Of a stretch of DNA of 64,000 nt, positions 16,901-23,814 are shown piece after piece; the stretch's first letter is position 1; each line of letters opens with the position of its first letter. This stretch comes from Thauera sp. JM12B12 (lineage in GTDB: Bacteria > Pseudomonadota > Gammaproteobacteria > Burkholderiales > Rhodocyclaceae). The translations under genes and the position numbers were made by a program. A model generated the notes under the pieces. It saw only the letters and a list, made by a program, of their open reading frames with translations, was not told where the DNA came from and did not search any database. The stretch spans positions 4,092,001 to 4,156,000 of the forward strand of contig NZ_CP154859.1 in the NCBI RefSeq assembly GCF_039614725.1, in the 5' to 3' direction.

Positions 16901-17286
16901 GGGGTCTGCTGCACCTGCAGGGCAAAGCCGCCGGCATCGTCCGCGAGACCGCCCGACGCGCTGGATTCGACATTCCCGCCCGCCTGCGCGCGCCGCACCG
17001 AGCCGCCGCGCCCTTGCCCTTTCACCAGCGCGCCGTCGGCAACCAGGGCGCTGTGCGCCTGCCAGTAGTCATCGTCGCCCATCGCCAGCCCCTCGGACTG
17101 CAACCTCTTTTCGATCTCGCGGCGAAGGGCGGTATTGCCGATCGTGGAACCATCGGACGGGACGATGGAAAGCATCGCGCGAGTGACGCGATCTTGCAGG
17201 CTGGACACGGAAAGCACTCCCTGATCTTCTTGTTCGCAGGCCACCAGCGGCGGTTTGCGGTCGATTATGGCTTGCGAGTGCTGCAT
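13912..17286 (-). CDS. Type III-like DNA methyltransferase (adenine-specific, beta class)
   Basis: Up to 1124 residues. A winged-helix-like N-terminal part (about 45-100) is followed by catalytic motif IV DPPY in MIYIDPPYGIKYGS (about 350) and SAM motif I DPTCGSGTT (about 645). Motif IV before motif I is the beta-class order of Mod enzymes. The stretch between them is the target-recognition region and is visibly AT-richer than the rest. The C-terminal 400 residues are unusual for Mod (commonly about 650 residues in all). The true start is uncertain: GTG near 17206 with AGGGAG upstream is an alternative to ATG 17286. Partner of the endonuclease at 11027-13915. Confidence 0.87.
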   Translation of the reverse strand: MQHSQAIIDRKPPLVACEQEDQGVLSVSSLQDRVTRAMLSIVPSDGSTIGNTALRREIEKRLQSEGLAMGDDDYWQAHSALVADGALVKGQGRGGSVRRAQAGGNVESSASGGLADDAGGFALQVQQTPELRSTPTPPKAPAAATRPTAPVTRNAAGEAAQIISYRHADKRKNNPEVGMVTPATDPEAGKTRWAYDPHLDPALQFDPARANIEKLIDDALASGDTDRMREALEELKRLQSPYLNWAGKAERTSFEIDTVSLHVHERIDPASILSAVRKAMKGEGKAKGAEKAIQPGLFDAPFENLPLRDAIDFYRHERGWANRLVAGDSLLVMNSLLQKESMAGRVQMIYIDPPYGIKYGSNFQPFVGKRDVKDRNDSDLTQEPEMIKAFRDTWELGIHSYLTYLRDRLLLARELLHESGSVFVQISDENLHHVREIMDEVFGAENAVGLITFKKTTGAGSPSGGTQVLARVADYLVWYAKAASRVKYRQIYREKEIDGAGGSGYSMVQDLSGSRRRIRTDEAPSTGVFTPDNLTSQSSGGPQVFEWHFEGSLFSPQKAGWKTTQAGMRRLHRGGRLYAAGNTLRYVRFFNDFAAFPINGLWDDTTTAGFGDPKSYVVQTNSKVIERCMLMTTDPGDLVLDPTCGSGTTAYVAEKWGRRWITCDTSRVAVTLAKQRLMTASFDYFELKYPHEGLKGGFIYKTVPHVTLKSIANNPDIDSIYERMHPAIDTALARLNDALHRAPPALPFAITEGGRKGTAIDFAKGVSLQEWEVPFDFPEGWPATAREAFDAFHAARQAMQRQMDDSIAAHADQEVLYDQPAIAKNKLRITGPFTVEAVPFPSVKSLDEASGPEEADASIARTGESGRQHQWRDELLKTGIRGKGGQMLKFADLEALPFDADMANLHAVGHLDSGERVVVSFGPEHAALEQRQVANALNEAGNLFPLPKMIVFCAFTFDPEAAKDIDALKGITALKAQMNTDLLTEDLKKARASNQSFWLMGQPEVEVRTLKDGRFEVEVHGFDYFDTVKGELVSGGKRNIAMWALDTDYDERSLFPRQVFFPMAGKGEGWEKLKKNIRAELDEARLGKFHGTVSLPFEAGDNHKVAVKIVDDRGIESLKVIGLQ

Positions 17287-17412
17287 CTGTCATGCAAGGA
17301 CGGCCTTCCAATCAACGGCAGCCCAGGCACGCCCCAGTGCCCATTGATCTGAAGTTGCTGAAGCAGGCGCATGTGCACGCGCGCGCGTCCAAATCTCGAA
17401 TCCACCGCCCAC

Positions 17413-17556
17413 GAAGAAAACCGGCACATGCCCGGTTCTCGTTGCTGGTGCATGGTGCGGACACTCAGCACCGGTTACAGCGTAACCCTCGAAGTGCAGA
17501 ATCGCCGCCTCAATCACTTGGCACTTCGTCTTGCCTGTGCGCTCGCAGATACCATC
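17413..17556 (-). pseudogene. Truncated copy of the RHH gene with its palindrome and terminator
   Basis: On the minus strand 17464-17556 encodes GICERTGKTKCQVIEAAILHFEGYAVTG, closely similar to the C-terminal half of the intact RHH protein at 10746. The N-terminal half is replaced by unrelated codons. The GGTTACAGCGTAACC palindrome (17473-17487) and a degenerate terminator hairpin (17417-17437) are kept in the same order. The copy is a direct repeat of 10695-10838 and flanks the restriction-modification genes. The frame can be opened from 17589, but no credible start or RBS is seen. Confidence 0.7.
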
Positions 17557-17704
17557 CAGCTCGGGGAGCGTATCCCTCGAACGCAACAAACACCGTTTGC
17601 ACGAAAATCAGGACGGGCTCTCTAACGGAACCAGTCCAACCGGGGGCAAGGCGGCCGCCATTGTGGGCAGAAAACCCTATGCTGGAGCGCGCAAGGAAAG
17701 AGAC

Positions 17705-18487
17705 ATGTCAGACAAGATCGAAATTGACATTGCCAACTATGAACGCCTCGTTGCTGCGGCCTGTTCCATTGCCAAGCCAGCGCTTGAAAGACTAGTGCAG
17801 ACCACCATCGCATCGCTAAGCGATATGGATGCCGTTGGTCTGTTTGGCGACGTGGCTGCCCGCCATCTATGGGACGAGTACTGCTGGCAGTTGCAGGAAG
17901 GCCCCTATGACGATGATGACTTTGGCTTTGGCTCTACCAGCAGAAACTTTGACGAAGTGCTGGACACAGTGATTGCGGGCGCATTGGAAGAGCTTCCTAA
18001 GCACACCCTGCTGTTTCTGAGCATCTACACCCGAAACGACGCAGGCGACGCCAATGATCCAGAAAACATCGGAGGCATCAGCCGCGACGACATCGCCGCC
18101 GCCGTGCTGGAGCGCGTCGGGCAAGCAGCATCGGGGCGCAATCTCGACTTCATCGGGCCTGCTCGTGGCGATGTCGTTTCCATGGAAATCAGCCTGGGCG
18201 GCCTGATCGGCGAAGCCCTCTCTGAGGCGGGCGAAACCAGTGACTTCCTGTCGGAATACGTGGATGAATTGCTGGCGGGGGGTGACGACGACATTGCCAA
18301 CATCAGCCATGCGCTGCTGGAGCGCTACATGGAGTTGCTACACGAGGACGAAGATGGCCTTTTGCTGGCAGCGCTGCGTGACCGGTTCGAGAAAGACATC
18401 CGAGCGTTGGTGCTGGAACAGGATATTCGCCCAGCAGTGGAAGACGCAGTAGGCCAGTTGCAGTGGACGCTGGATGAAGCCTCTTGA
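17705..18487 (+). CDS. Strongly acidic protein of unknown function
   Basis: 260 residues from ATG 17705, preceded by AAGGAAAG. I do not recognise a family. About 55 Asp/Glu against about 18 Lys/Arg give a net charge near -37, with acidic clusters at GPYDDDDFGFG, GGDDDIAN and LLHEDEDG. No signal peptide or membrane segment is seen, and it is probably helical and cytoplasmic. It is transcribed away from the restriction-modification operon and is lower in GC than the chromosome. A DNA-mimic or anti-restriction role can be imagined but is not shown. The longer frame back to 17531 lacks an RBS and overlaps the RHH remnant. Confidence 0.75.
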   Translation: MSDKIEIDIANYERLVAAACSIAKPALERLVQTTIASLSDMDAVGLFGDVAARHLWDEYCWQLQEGPYDDDDFGFGSTSRNFDEVLDTVIAGALEELPKHTLLFLSIYTRNDAGDANDPENIGGISRDDIAAAVLERVGQAASGRNLDFIGPARGDVVSMEISLGGLIGEALSEAGETSDFLSEYVDELLAGGDDDIANISHALLERYMELLHEDEDGLLLAALRDRFEKDIRALVLEQDIRPAVEDAVGQLQWTLDEAS

Positions 18488-18614
18488 GGCCCAATAGGTT
18501 GCGCCCCTTGCACCACTGGAGTCCCCTTGTTCAGAGGGTGCGCCCATCGCTACGCGTGCGCGCAAAGGTCCAGGCTCTTGCCGCGGATACCGCCTTGGAT
18601 ACCGCACCGCCAAA

Positions 18615-19211
18615 TCAGCGCCCGGTGCTGTCCAGAATGCCCAGCCGCTTCGCCCACGCGCCCAGCGCGCCGCCCTTCAGCCGGTCATGCTCTGCCTTCA
18701 GCCGCCAGAAGGTGCGCCAGTGCATCCCTTTCGGCTTCCATCCATCGGGGTTCAGGATGCCGGCCTCCCAGCCTAGCCGATCCCGGATGGCGTCCGCCCG
18801 TCTGGCCAGGCGGTCCGTCTCATCCTCCCGCTGCACCTCATAGGCCAGCCCGTAGCACGTCCGGCAGGCGAACACCGCACCGCCGTAAAGGATCGCCACG
18901 CGCCGCCCACAGCATGGGCAGAGGAACCACGGACGTTCGCCGCCATAGTGGCAACTGCTGCGACTGAGCCGCACCGTGTAGTCGTAGTCCTTCCATTCGC
19001 CCCGGTCAGTCGCACGGTAGCGCAACTGGATAGATGCGTCGCCCACCTCGATATTTACGTTCGCCCGCTTTTGTCCGTTGCGATACCAGTTCCAGCCGCC
19101 ACGCCACCCAGGCACCAGCACGCCAGCACGATGCAGCTCGCGCACGTCGAGCCGCCGATAGTGCGCAGTCACATCACGTCCACCGCGCCGCCCGCTACCA
19201 CTTCCGCCCAT
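18615..19211 (-). CDS. Unknown zinc-ribbon protein of integrated elements
   Basis: 198 residues starting MGGSGSGRRGGRDVTAHYRRLDVRELHRAG. Two CxxC pairs (FLCPCCGRR and FACRTCYG, about residues 97-121) would make a zinc ribbon. The C-terminal helix is charged (QREDETDRLARRADAIRDRLG). I recognise the MGGSGSGR start from uncharacterised phage and island proteins but know no function. It stands between the acidic protein and the replication module. Confidence 0.65.
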   Translation of the reverse strand: MGGSGSGRRGGRDVTAHYRRLDVRELHRAGVLVPGWRGGWNWYRNGQKRANVNIEVGDASIQLRYRATDRGEWKDYDYTVRLSRSSCHYGGERPWFLCPCCGRRVAILYGGAVFACRTCYGLAYEVQREDETDRLARRADAIRDRLGWEAGILNPDGWKPKGMHWRTFWRLKAEHDRLKGGALGAWAKRLGILDSTGR

Positions 19212-19339
19212 GGTGCCCCCGCAGATTTACCGAAATCATCAGGCAGCTTGACCAAATAAAAGCAGCCCAGAAACGCCCGTATCCCGCGCCAGTATTGGGA
19301 TGCAGCCGGTTTTCACGATGTACGTTTTCCCGCATCGTG

Positions 19340-19915
19340 TCAGCCCTCGTGCGGCAGGTAGCTGGCGCAGCTCTCGCCCTCGTCGGCAGGCAGCTTGCGC
19401 AGCGGGTGATGCAGCCCATACGCGCCAGGAAGATCGTCACGCCCACCGCCGCAGTAGCCCGCCGACAGGCCCGGCCTCTTGCGGTGTCGGCAGGTCTTGC
19501 AACTGGCGGTCGTCATCGTGCTGGTCGTCGGCTTCCTGATATCGCGCTCGGGGATAGGCTCCGCCGCCAGTGCAGCCGGGTGTGCCGCCAGGACTTCACC
19601 GTGCGTGACGGCTGGCGAGAACCACGATTCCAGCGGGTCACGGTCGGCAAAATGGATCAGCCAATGACTTGCTGGCGCTGCGGTCGGGTCGTTGGCGGCA
19701 ACACCCCCTTGCGGGGGATTTGCTACGGCTACAGTTGCTACAGTTGCTACGGTTGGATTGCCCCCCATTACCCGGTCAGGCGGGTTTGCTACTGCTACAG
19801 TTGCTACGTTTGCTACGGTTGGTGCCTTGCTACCCCGTTGCGTAGCGGGTGTAGCAACTGTAGCTGTAGCAACTGCCCCGGAAACCCCCTTTCGGATCAG
19901 GTCAGACAGCTTCAT
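19340..19915 (-). CDS. Ala/Val/Thr-repeat protein overlapping the primase gene
   Basis: 191 residues, MKLSDLIRKGVSGAVATATVATPAT, followed by two imperfect repeats of PTVA-VATVAVANPP. The C-terminus is Cys-rich (SCKTCRHRKRPG and ESCASYL), possibly metal-binding. It overlaps the end of the primase gene by 14 nt. Similar VAT-repeat proteins sit next to primases in integrative elements; their function is unknown to me. The repeats use GTA and GCA codons that are rare in this GC-rich genome, so selection may act on the DNA (see the repeat at 19720-19872). Confidence 0.65.
   Translation of the reverse strand: MKLSDLIRKGVSGAVATATVATPATQRGSKAPTVANVATVAVANPPDRVMGGNPTVATVATVAVANPPQGGVAANDPTAAPASHWLIHFADRDPLESWFSPAVTHGEVLAAHPAALAAEPIPERDIRKPTTSTMTTASCKTCRHRKRPGLSAGYCGGGRDDLPGAYGLHHPLRKLPADEGESCASYLPHEG
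19720..19872. repeat. Cluster of TTGCTAC heptamers (7 direct, 2 inverted)
   Basis: TTGCTAC starts at 19720, 19735, 19744, 19786, 19801, 19810 and 19827. The inverted form GTAGCAA is at 19851 and 19866. The first six form two groups with identical internal spacing (15 and 9 bp), repeated 66 bp apart. The cluster lies within the VAT-repeat gene, next to the primase. It could be an iteron-like origin. Confidence 0.6.
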
Positions 19916-22484
19916 GACTGACCTCCATCAGCGCCGGGTTCAGTTGGATGGTCAGGCTCTTGCCGTCCTTCAGCACTTGCACACGCTCAAGCTCGCAAAG
20001 CTCCTTGATTGCCGCGTCGAGTCTTGCGCCATCGCGCAGCGGCCCGTACTGCCGTGCGTAGCGTTTGCTGACCATGCGCGTGCGCTCTTGCTGGCAATGC
20101 TCGATCAGCCACGTATCCAGCCGCGCCGCATCGGCCAGTTCAGGCGGCAGCGCCAGCTCACCGAAGAACCGGCGTGCTTCGGACAGATGCCATGCCGCTA
20201 TCTGACCAGCACCATTGAGCGCATCCAGACCGATGGCGCCACCGCCACCCTGGAACACTTGGAACAGCGCCGCCAGCCGTACCGCGTTGTCTGCGGTCTT
20301 GCTGGCAACATCGCGCACGTCGTAAAGCTCGCCGCCGTGTCCAAGCTCGCTCTCGATAGCATTGAAGAACATCACCCATGCCGCCTTTGCTTCAGGGGTC
20401 ATCGTCAACATGGCCGGGGTCAGCCCGCCGTCGTCATCCATCGGCACAGGCATTTGCAAGATGTCCGTGATGCGCTGGTGGAAGGCAGCAAGGTGTGGCC
20501 AGGATGCAGGCCCATCAGGCGCATCCGCATCAATCATCCGCGTGCCTTGCGTCGATTCAGGCCACGCCACAAGGAAGCGCGCGAGAAAGCCTGTGCCGCG
20601 TGCCAGCGTGCCGGATCGCGTGAAGAACTCGCGTATCGTCGGCTCTTGCACCATCAGCGCCACCGTCAGGCGTGCGCTGCGCACCTTCCACGACTCCACC
20701 GTTCGGCGGCTCGATCCAATGGAAGCGCCGTCCCATAGCAGATTCATGGTCGACAAGAAACGCATGGCCGAATCCTTGCTCATGCCGTGCGCGCCAAATA
20801 CTGCGCCAGCCTCTGACGACATGATGCTTGCCGACGGCCATTCATTCGCCAGCCGGTAGCCCAATTCCTCTTGCGTAATGTCCGTGTAGATCATGCTCGG
20901 CACGCGGGGGCGCTGCGGCTTGTCGCGCTCAAGGTCACGCAATGCCGACTCCATTTCTCCGGTCGGCTTGGCGCCCTTTGCCAGTTCGCGGATTTTTTCC
21001 TTGATACCGCCGCGCTTGGCCTCCCAGGCTTCGGTTGCCGCCTTGTAGTCTGCCAAAGCAGGCTTGGCGGCTTCAGCTTGCGCCGCCTCGAAGTCTCGGA
21101 TCGCCCGCGTGAAGAAACCGTCCGTAGTGGACTTGCGCTCGCCAGAGTCGCCAAGGATGAGCGCGTAGATGCCGACAGGCCCATGCAGCTTTTCGAGTCG
21201 CTTGACGTCGAAGTGCGCTTGAACTGCCAGTGAAACAGCCGTCAGCGCCGATGTTGCCACCATCGGCACAGGTGCCTGCACGAAGCCCTGGACTTCCACC
21301 ACCGCTGCACGGATTGCCAGCGGCAGCGCGTCGAGTGGGTATGGCTCAGGCTCGATCTTGGCCGACAACGGTAGCGGATCAGACCAGACGTTAGGATCGG
21401 CGTCAGCCGGGTTGTCAGCGCCGTCTTGGCCCTCAGCCCCTACCGGCTTGCTGGCGCTGACCACCGCCTTCTGCACAGCCTCCGCGCCGCACCTCACGAA
21501 CAAGTCATTCATGTCCTTGTCGCCCGGATCGCGCTGCGGCCCGAAGTCTGGAATCGCCAGCTTGCCGTCGACGGCACGCGCCGCCTCTACCGCATGGGGA
21601 TCAGGCAGGCCCGACGACTTCACCAAGTCGGCCAGCAGCACCAGCTCCGCGCCCTGGTAGCGGTCACGCATGGCGCGCGCCACCGCCATCAGGTTGCCCG
21701 ACGACAGCGCCGCAATGCCGACGTGCCCGGTTGCCTCCGAAGCCGATAGCGTTGTCGCCACACCCTCGCCAATCAACAGCACGTCGGTGCCGTCATCCGG
21801 TTTGCGTGTTGCCCAGTATCCACCGGCCTTACTGCCACGCCCGGACAGCGCCGTTTTGCGGCCCTCGCCGTCGATCAGTTCCGCGGTCGAGAGCGCATCA
21901 CCTTGCTTGACCGGCACGACCAGCAAGCGGCCTTCCAGCAGTTCTCCCGATGACTTCGGCGTGTAGCCCAGGATCGCCGCCGCCGCGCCCGCGCCGATCT
22001 CGCGCAGGGTCACCGTCGTGGATGCCTGCTTGCGTGCCAGATAGGGGTTGTCGCTCGTTGCTGCGGTCGCGGCCTTCAGGATCGCAGCCGCCTTCGTTGC
22101 AGTCTCGGCACGCTCGCGCTCGATCTCGGCAGCATCAGCAGCGGCACGTTCAGCGGCAGCACGTCGGCGTTCCTCGATCTCGGCAGCGGTCAGGGTGTGC
22201 CGCCTGCCGTCATCCTGCCAGCCGCGTTGCTTGGCCTCGTGGAACAGGGAACCGATGCCCACCTTGCCGTCAGGCCGGATGCTGCGCCACACGGTTTTGG
22301 AGTCGGTCGCGTTGTAGCTGTCGGATGACTGGCCCCAGGTGTCCCAGGTGTCGAAGCCGTGTTCGCCGAGCTCAGACTTCACCGCCATGCCCATGCGCAA
22401 CCACACGTCGCGGTCGGTCGCGTCGACGTAGGTCAGTGCGCTGTTGATGCGGTCGGTGTCGGTGATGGTGTCGTAGTTCATCAC
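19902..22484 (-). CDS. DUF3987-type primase/helicase, replication protein of the element
   Basis: 860 residues. The N-terminal PriCT-like part (about 10-75) has DVWLRMGMAVKSELGEHGF and GIGSLFHEAKQRGW. A charged coiled-coil linker follows. A Toprim-like primase region (about 160-330) has VLLIGEGVATTLSASEATG and LVLLADLV. The DUF3987 ATPase follows, with a P-loop-like GDSGERKSTTDGFF near residue 445 and MIYTDITQEEL. This is the replication protein type of P4-like islands, which suggests that the excised element can replicate. An ATGA overlap joins it to the 63-residue gene upstream. Confidence 0.85.
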   Translation of the reverse strand: MMNYDTITDTDRINSALTYVDATDRDVWLRMGMAVKSELGEHGFDTWDTWGQSSDSYNATDSKTVWRSIRPDGKVGIGSLFHEAKQRGWQDDGRRHTLTAAEIEERRRAAAERAAADAAEIERERAETATKAAAILKAATAATSDNPYLARKQASTTVTLREIGAGAAAAILGYTPKSSGELLEGRLLVVPVKQGDALSTAELIDGEGRKTALSGRGSKAGGYWATRKPDDGTDVLLIGEGVATTLSASEATGHVGIAALSSGNLMAVARAMRDRYQGAELVLLADLVKSSGLPDPHAVEAARAVDGKLAIPDFGPQRDPGDKDMNDLFVRCGAEAVQKAVVSASKPVGAEGQDGADNPADADPNVWSDPLPLSAKIEPEPYPLDALPLAIRAAVVEVQGFVQAPVPMVATSALTAVSLAVQAHFDVKRLEKLHGPVGIYALILGDSGERKSTTDGFFTRAIRDFEAAQAEAAKPALADYKAATEAWEAKRGGIKEKIRELAKGAKPTGEMESALRDLERDKPQRPRVPSMIYTDITQEELGYRLANEWPSASIMSSEAGAVFGAHGMSKDSAMRFLSTMNLLWDGASIGSSRRTVESWKVRSARLTVALMVQEPTIREFFTRSGTLARGTGFLARFLVAWPESTQGTRMIDADAPDGPASWPHLAAFHQRITDILQMPVPMDDDGGLTPAMLTMTPEAKAAWVMFFNAIESELGHGGELYDVRDVASKTADNAVRLAALFQVFQGGGGAIGLDALNGAGQIAAWHLSEARRFFGELALPPELADAARLDTWLIEHCQQERTRMVSKRYARQYGPLRDGARLDAAIKELCELERVQVLKDGKSLTIQLNPALMEVSHEAV

Positions 22485-22672
22485 GCGCCCCCATCGATCA
22501 GGTCTGCCAGTCTGAGCAGGCGCGCCGCCAGATCACGCAGGCCCACAGGCCCGATCAGCACGCGGGTCACGGTCGCGTCCATGTCGTTGGCAACGATCAG
22601 GACGCCGCCGCCGTACTCGATAGCGCCCATGCCGTCCGGGTGTGCGTACAGGATGATTTCGTCGGTCATCAC
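22481..22672 (-). CDS. Small protein of unknown function in the replication operon
   Basis: 63 residues, MMTDEIILYAHPDGMGAIEY, ending LRDLAARLLRLADLIDGGA. No family is recognised. It overlaps both neighbours by 4 nt (ATGA at 22481-22484 and 22669-22672), which supports it as a translated member of the AlpA-to-primase operon. Confidence 0.6.
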   Translation of the reverse strand: MMTDEIILYAHPDGMGAIEYGGGVLIVANDMDATVTRVLIGPVGLRDLAARLLRLADLIDGGA

Positions 22673-23022
22673 GCACCTCCGAGCAGCAGCACGCCCGCCA
22701 CGGTCGCCAGCGCCAGCAGACCTACAAGCGCGGAATCGATGGCGCCCTGGTTGCGCTTGGCGTTGATCGCATCGGCGCGTGACTTGCGCTTGGTCTTGCC
22801 GCGAAACTTCGCAGGCTTCACCTCACGAGCAAGTTCAGCCCACAGCAGCGGCAGGAACAGGCCACGTTCGCGATCTGTTTCACGCGATGTTTCACAGGTA
22901 AAATGCGGGCCAGTCTGATTTGCCCTGTCTGCTGCGCCACGGTTGCCCGCCGTGGCGTTTTCTTTTGTGGCGTCAGGGTGTGCAGCGTCCTCGCCCTGGT
23001 GGCGATGTTGAATGTTGGACAT
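22669..23022 (-). CDS. Small basic protein with a C-terminal membrane segment
   Basis: 117 residues. The polar N-terminal half (MSNIQHRHQGEDAAHPD) is followed by a very basic stretch (EVKPAKFRGKTKRKSRAD) and one hydrophobic segment at the end (ALVGLLALATVAGVLLLG). It would be tail-anchored or single-pass. Function unknown. It sits in the operon between AlpA and the replication protein. Confidence 0.55.
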   Translation of the reverse strand: MSNIQHRHQGEDAAHPDATKENATAGNRGAADRANQTGPHFTCETSRETDRERGLFLPLLWAELAREVKPAKFRGKTKRKSRADAINAKRNQGAIDSALVGLLALATVAGVLLLGGA

Positions 23023-23031
23023 AGCTGCACC

Positions 23032-23259
23032 TCACTGCGACAGGCTGGCGAGAGCCGCGCGCAGATCGCCCACGCGCCACGCGGTCGAACGTTCGGACAG
23101 CTTCACAGGTGCAGGGATCAGACCGGACTTGATGCGACGCCAGACGGTTGCCGACGAACACGCGAACAGCACTTCTACAACAGGCTGACGCACGAAGGCT
23201 TCGTCGGGTGCGGCTTTGAAGTTTTCCAGTGCTGCGGTGATGTTTGCTCGTTGAGCCAT
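23032..23259 (-). CDS. AlpA-family excisionase/regulator
   Basis: 75 residues. The winged-helix MerR-like fold is recognisable in FVRQPVVEVLFACSSATVWRRIKSGLIPAPVKLSERSTAWRVGDLRAALASL. The SSATVWRRIK--G-IP-PVK and WR--D--A signatures are those of AlpA proteins, which regulate integrase expression and excision in P4-like elements. First clearly functional gene of the replication operon, 555 nt from the integrase. Confidence 0.85.
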   Translation of the reverse strand: MAQRANITAALENFKAAPDEAFVRQPVVEVLFACSSATVWRRIKSGLIPAPVKLSERSTAWRVGDLRAALASLSQ

Positions 23260-23360
23260 GATTGGCGTTCCTTACAGGAAAGCCCCGGCTCCGCAGAAAG
23301 GTTCTGGTAGTGACGCGTCGTGATACGGCAGGACTTCGCTTGATTTAGAAGTCCTCAGCG

Positions 23361-23567
23361 TCAATAATCGGATGGTGACGGGTCGTTGGTAGCGGCCTTG
23401 TCACCCCCCTTCTGCGGGGTCGAAGCGTTGTTTATGACGTTGTAACTAGGGAGTTGCTGCGTTTGCTGCTTCAAACAGGCCCGGTGAGAGTTGGTAGCTC
23501 TCATCGGGCTTTCCTTCTCAGGTGCCATCACTGGATAGCAACCTGTCGCACATTGTATTGCTGCCAA
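23361..23567 (-). CDS. Doubtful small open frame upstream of alpA
   Basis: 68 residues from TTG 23567; an internal ATG gives PEKESPMRATNSHRACLKQ. No family is recognised. A 12-bp hairpin (23479-23509) falls inside it, so this stretch may function as RNA rather than protein. Low confidence that it is translated. Confidence 0.3.
   Translation of the reverse strand: MAAIQCATGCYPVMAPEKESPMRATNSHRACLKQQTQQLPSYNVINNASTPQKGGDKAATNDPSPSDY
23479..23515 (+). terminator. Strong hairpin with T-rich tail near alpA
   Basis: GCCCGGTGAGAG-N7-CTCTCATCGGGC forms a 12-bp stem with one G-U pair, followed by TTTCCTT on the plus strand. It could be a terminator or part of a small regulatory RNA. P4-like elements carry an antisense RNA (CI/C4 type) in the equivalent place, but no sequence match was established. 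Confidence 0.45.
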
Positions 23568-23814
23568 AATGACTTATCCACAGGTCGTTCCAAAATTTGT
23601 AATTGACAGATGCGCTGTTTTGTTTTAACTCATGCCGCATCGCTCAGTTCGTTGCAAGATCACAGCGTATCAGCAGCTTGCGGCACGGTGGTATGGTCGC
23701 GACCGCCGAAGGTTTTCGTGTCCATTCACGTCACGGCGCGTCATCAGGTTGCATCGTAGAGTTGTCGGCGACGGGCTTCTGGATGTATTCGCTCGACAGT
23801 TGGTGCCGTGCGAA

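Noticed and set aside
17290..17589. Intact second RHH repressor (99-residue frame)
   Set aside because: The N-terminal strand and first helix region are not conserved, the C-terminal extension past GYAVT reads through the terminator remnant, and no ribosome site is seen.
19720..19872. CRISPR array
   Set aside because: The repeats are 7 bp with irregular spacing and are partly inverted; there are no 20-40 bp repeats and no cas genes anywhere in the window.
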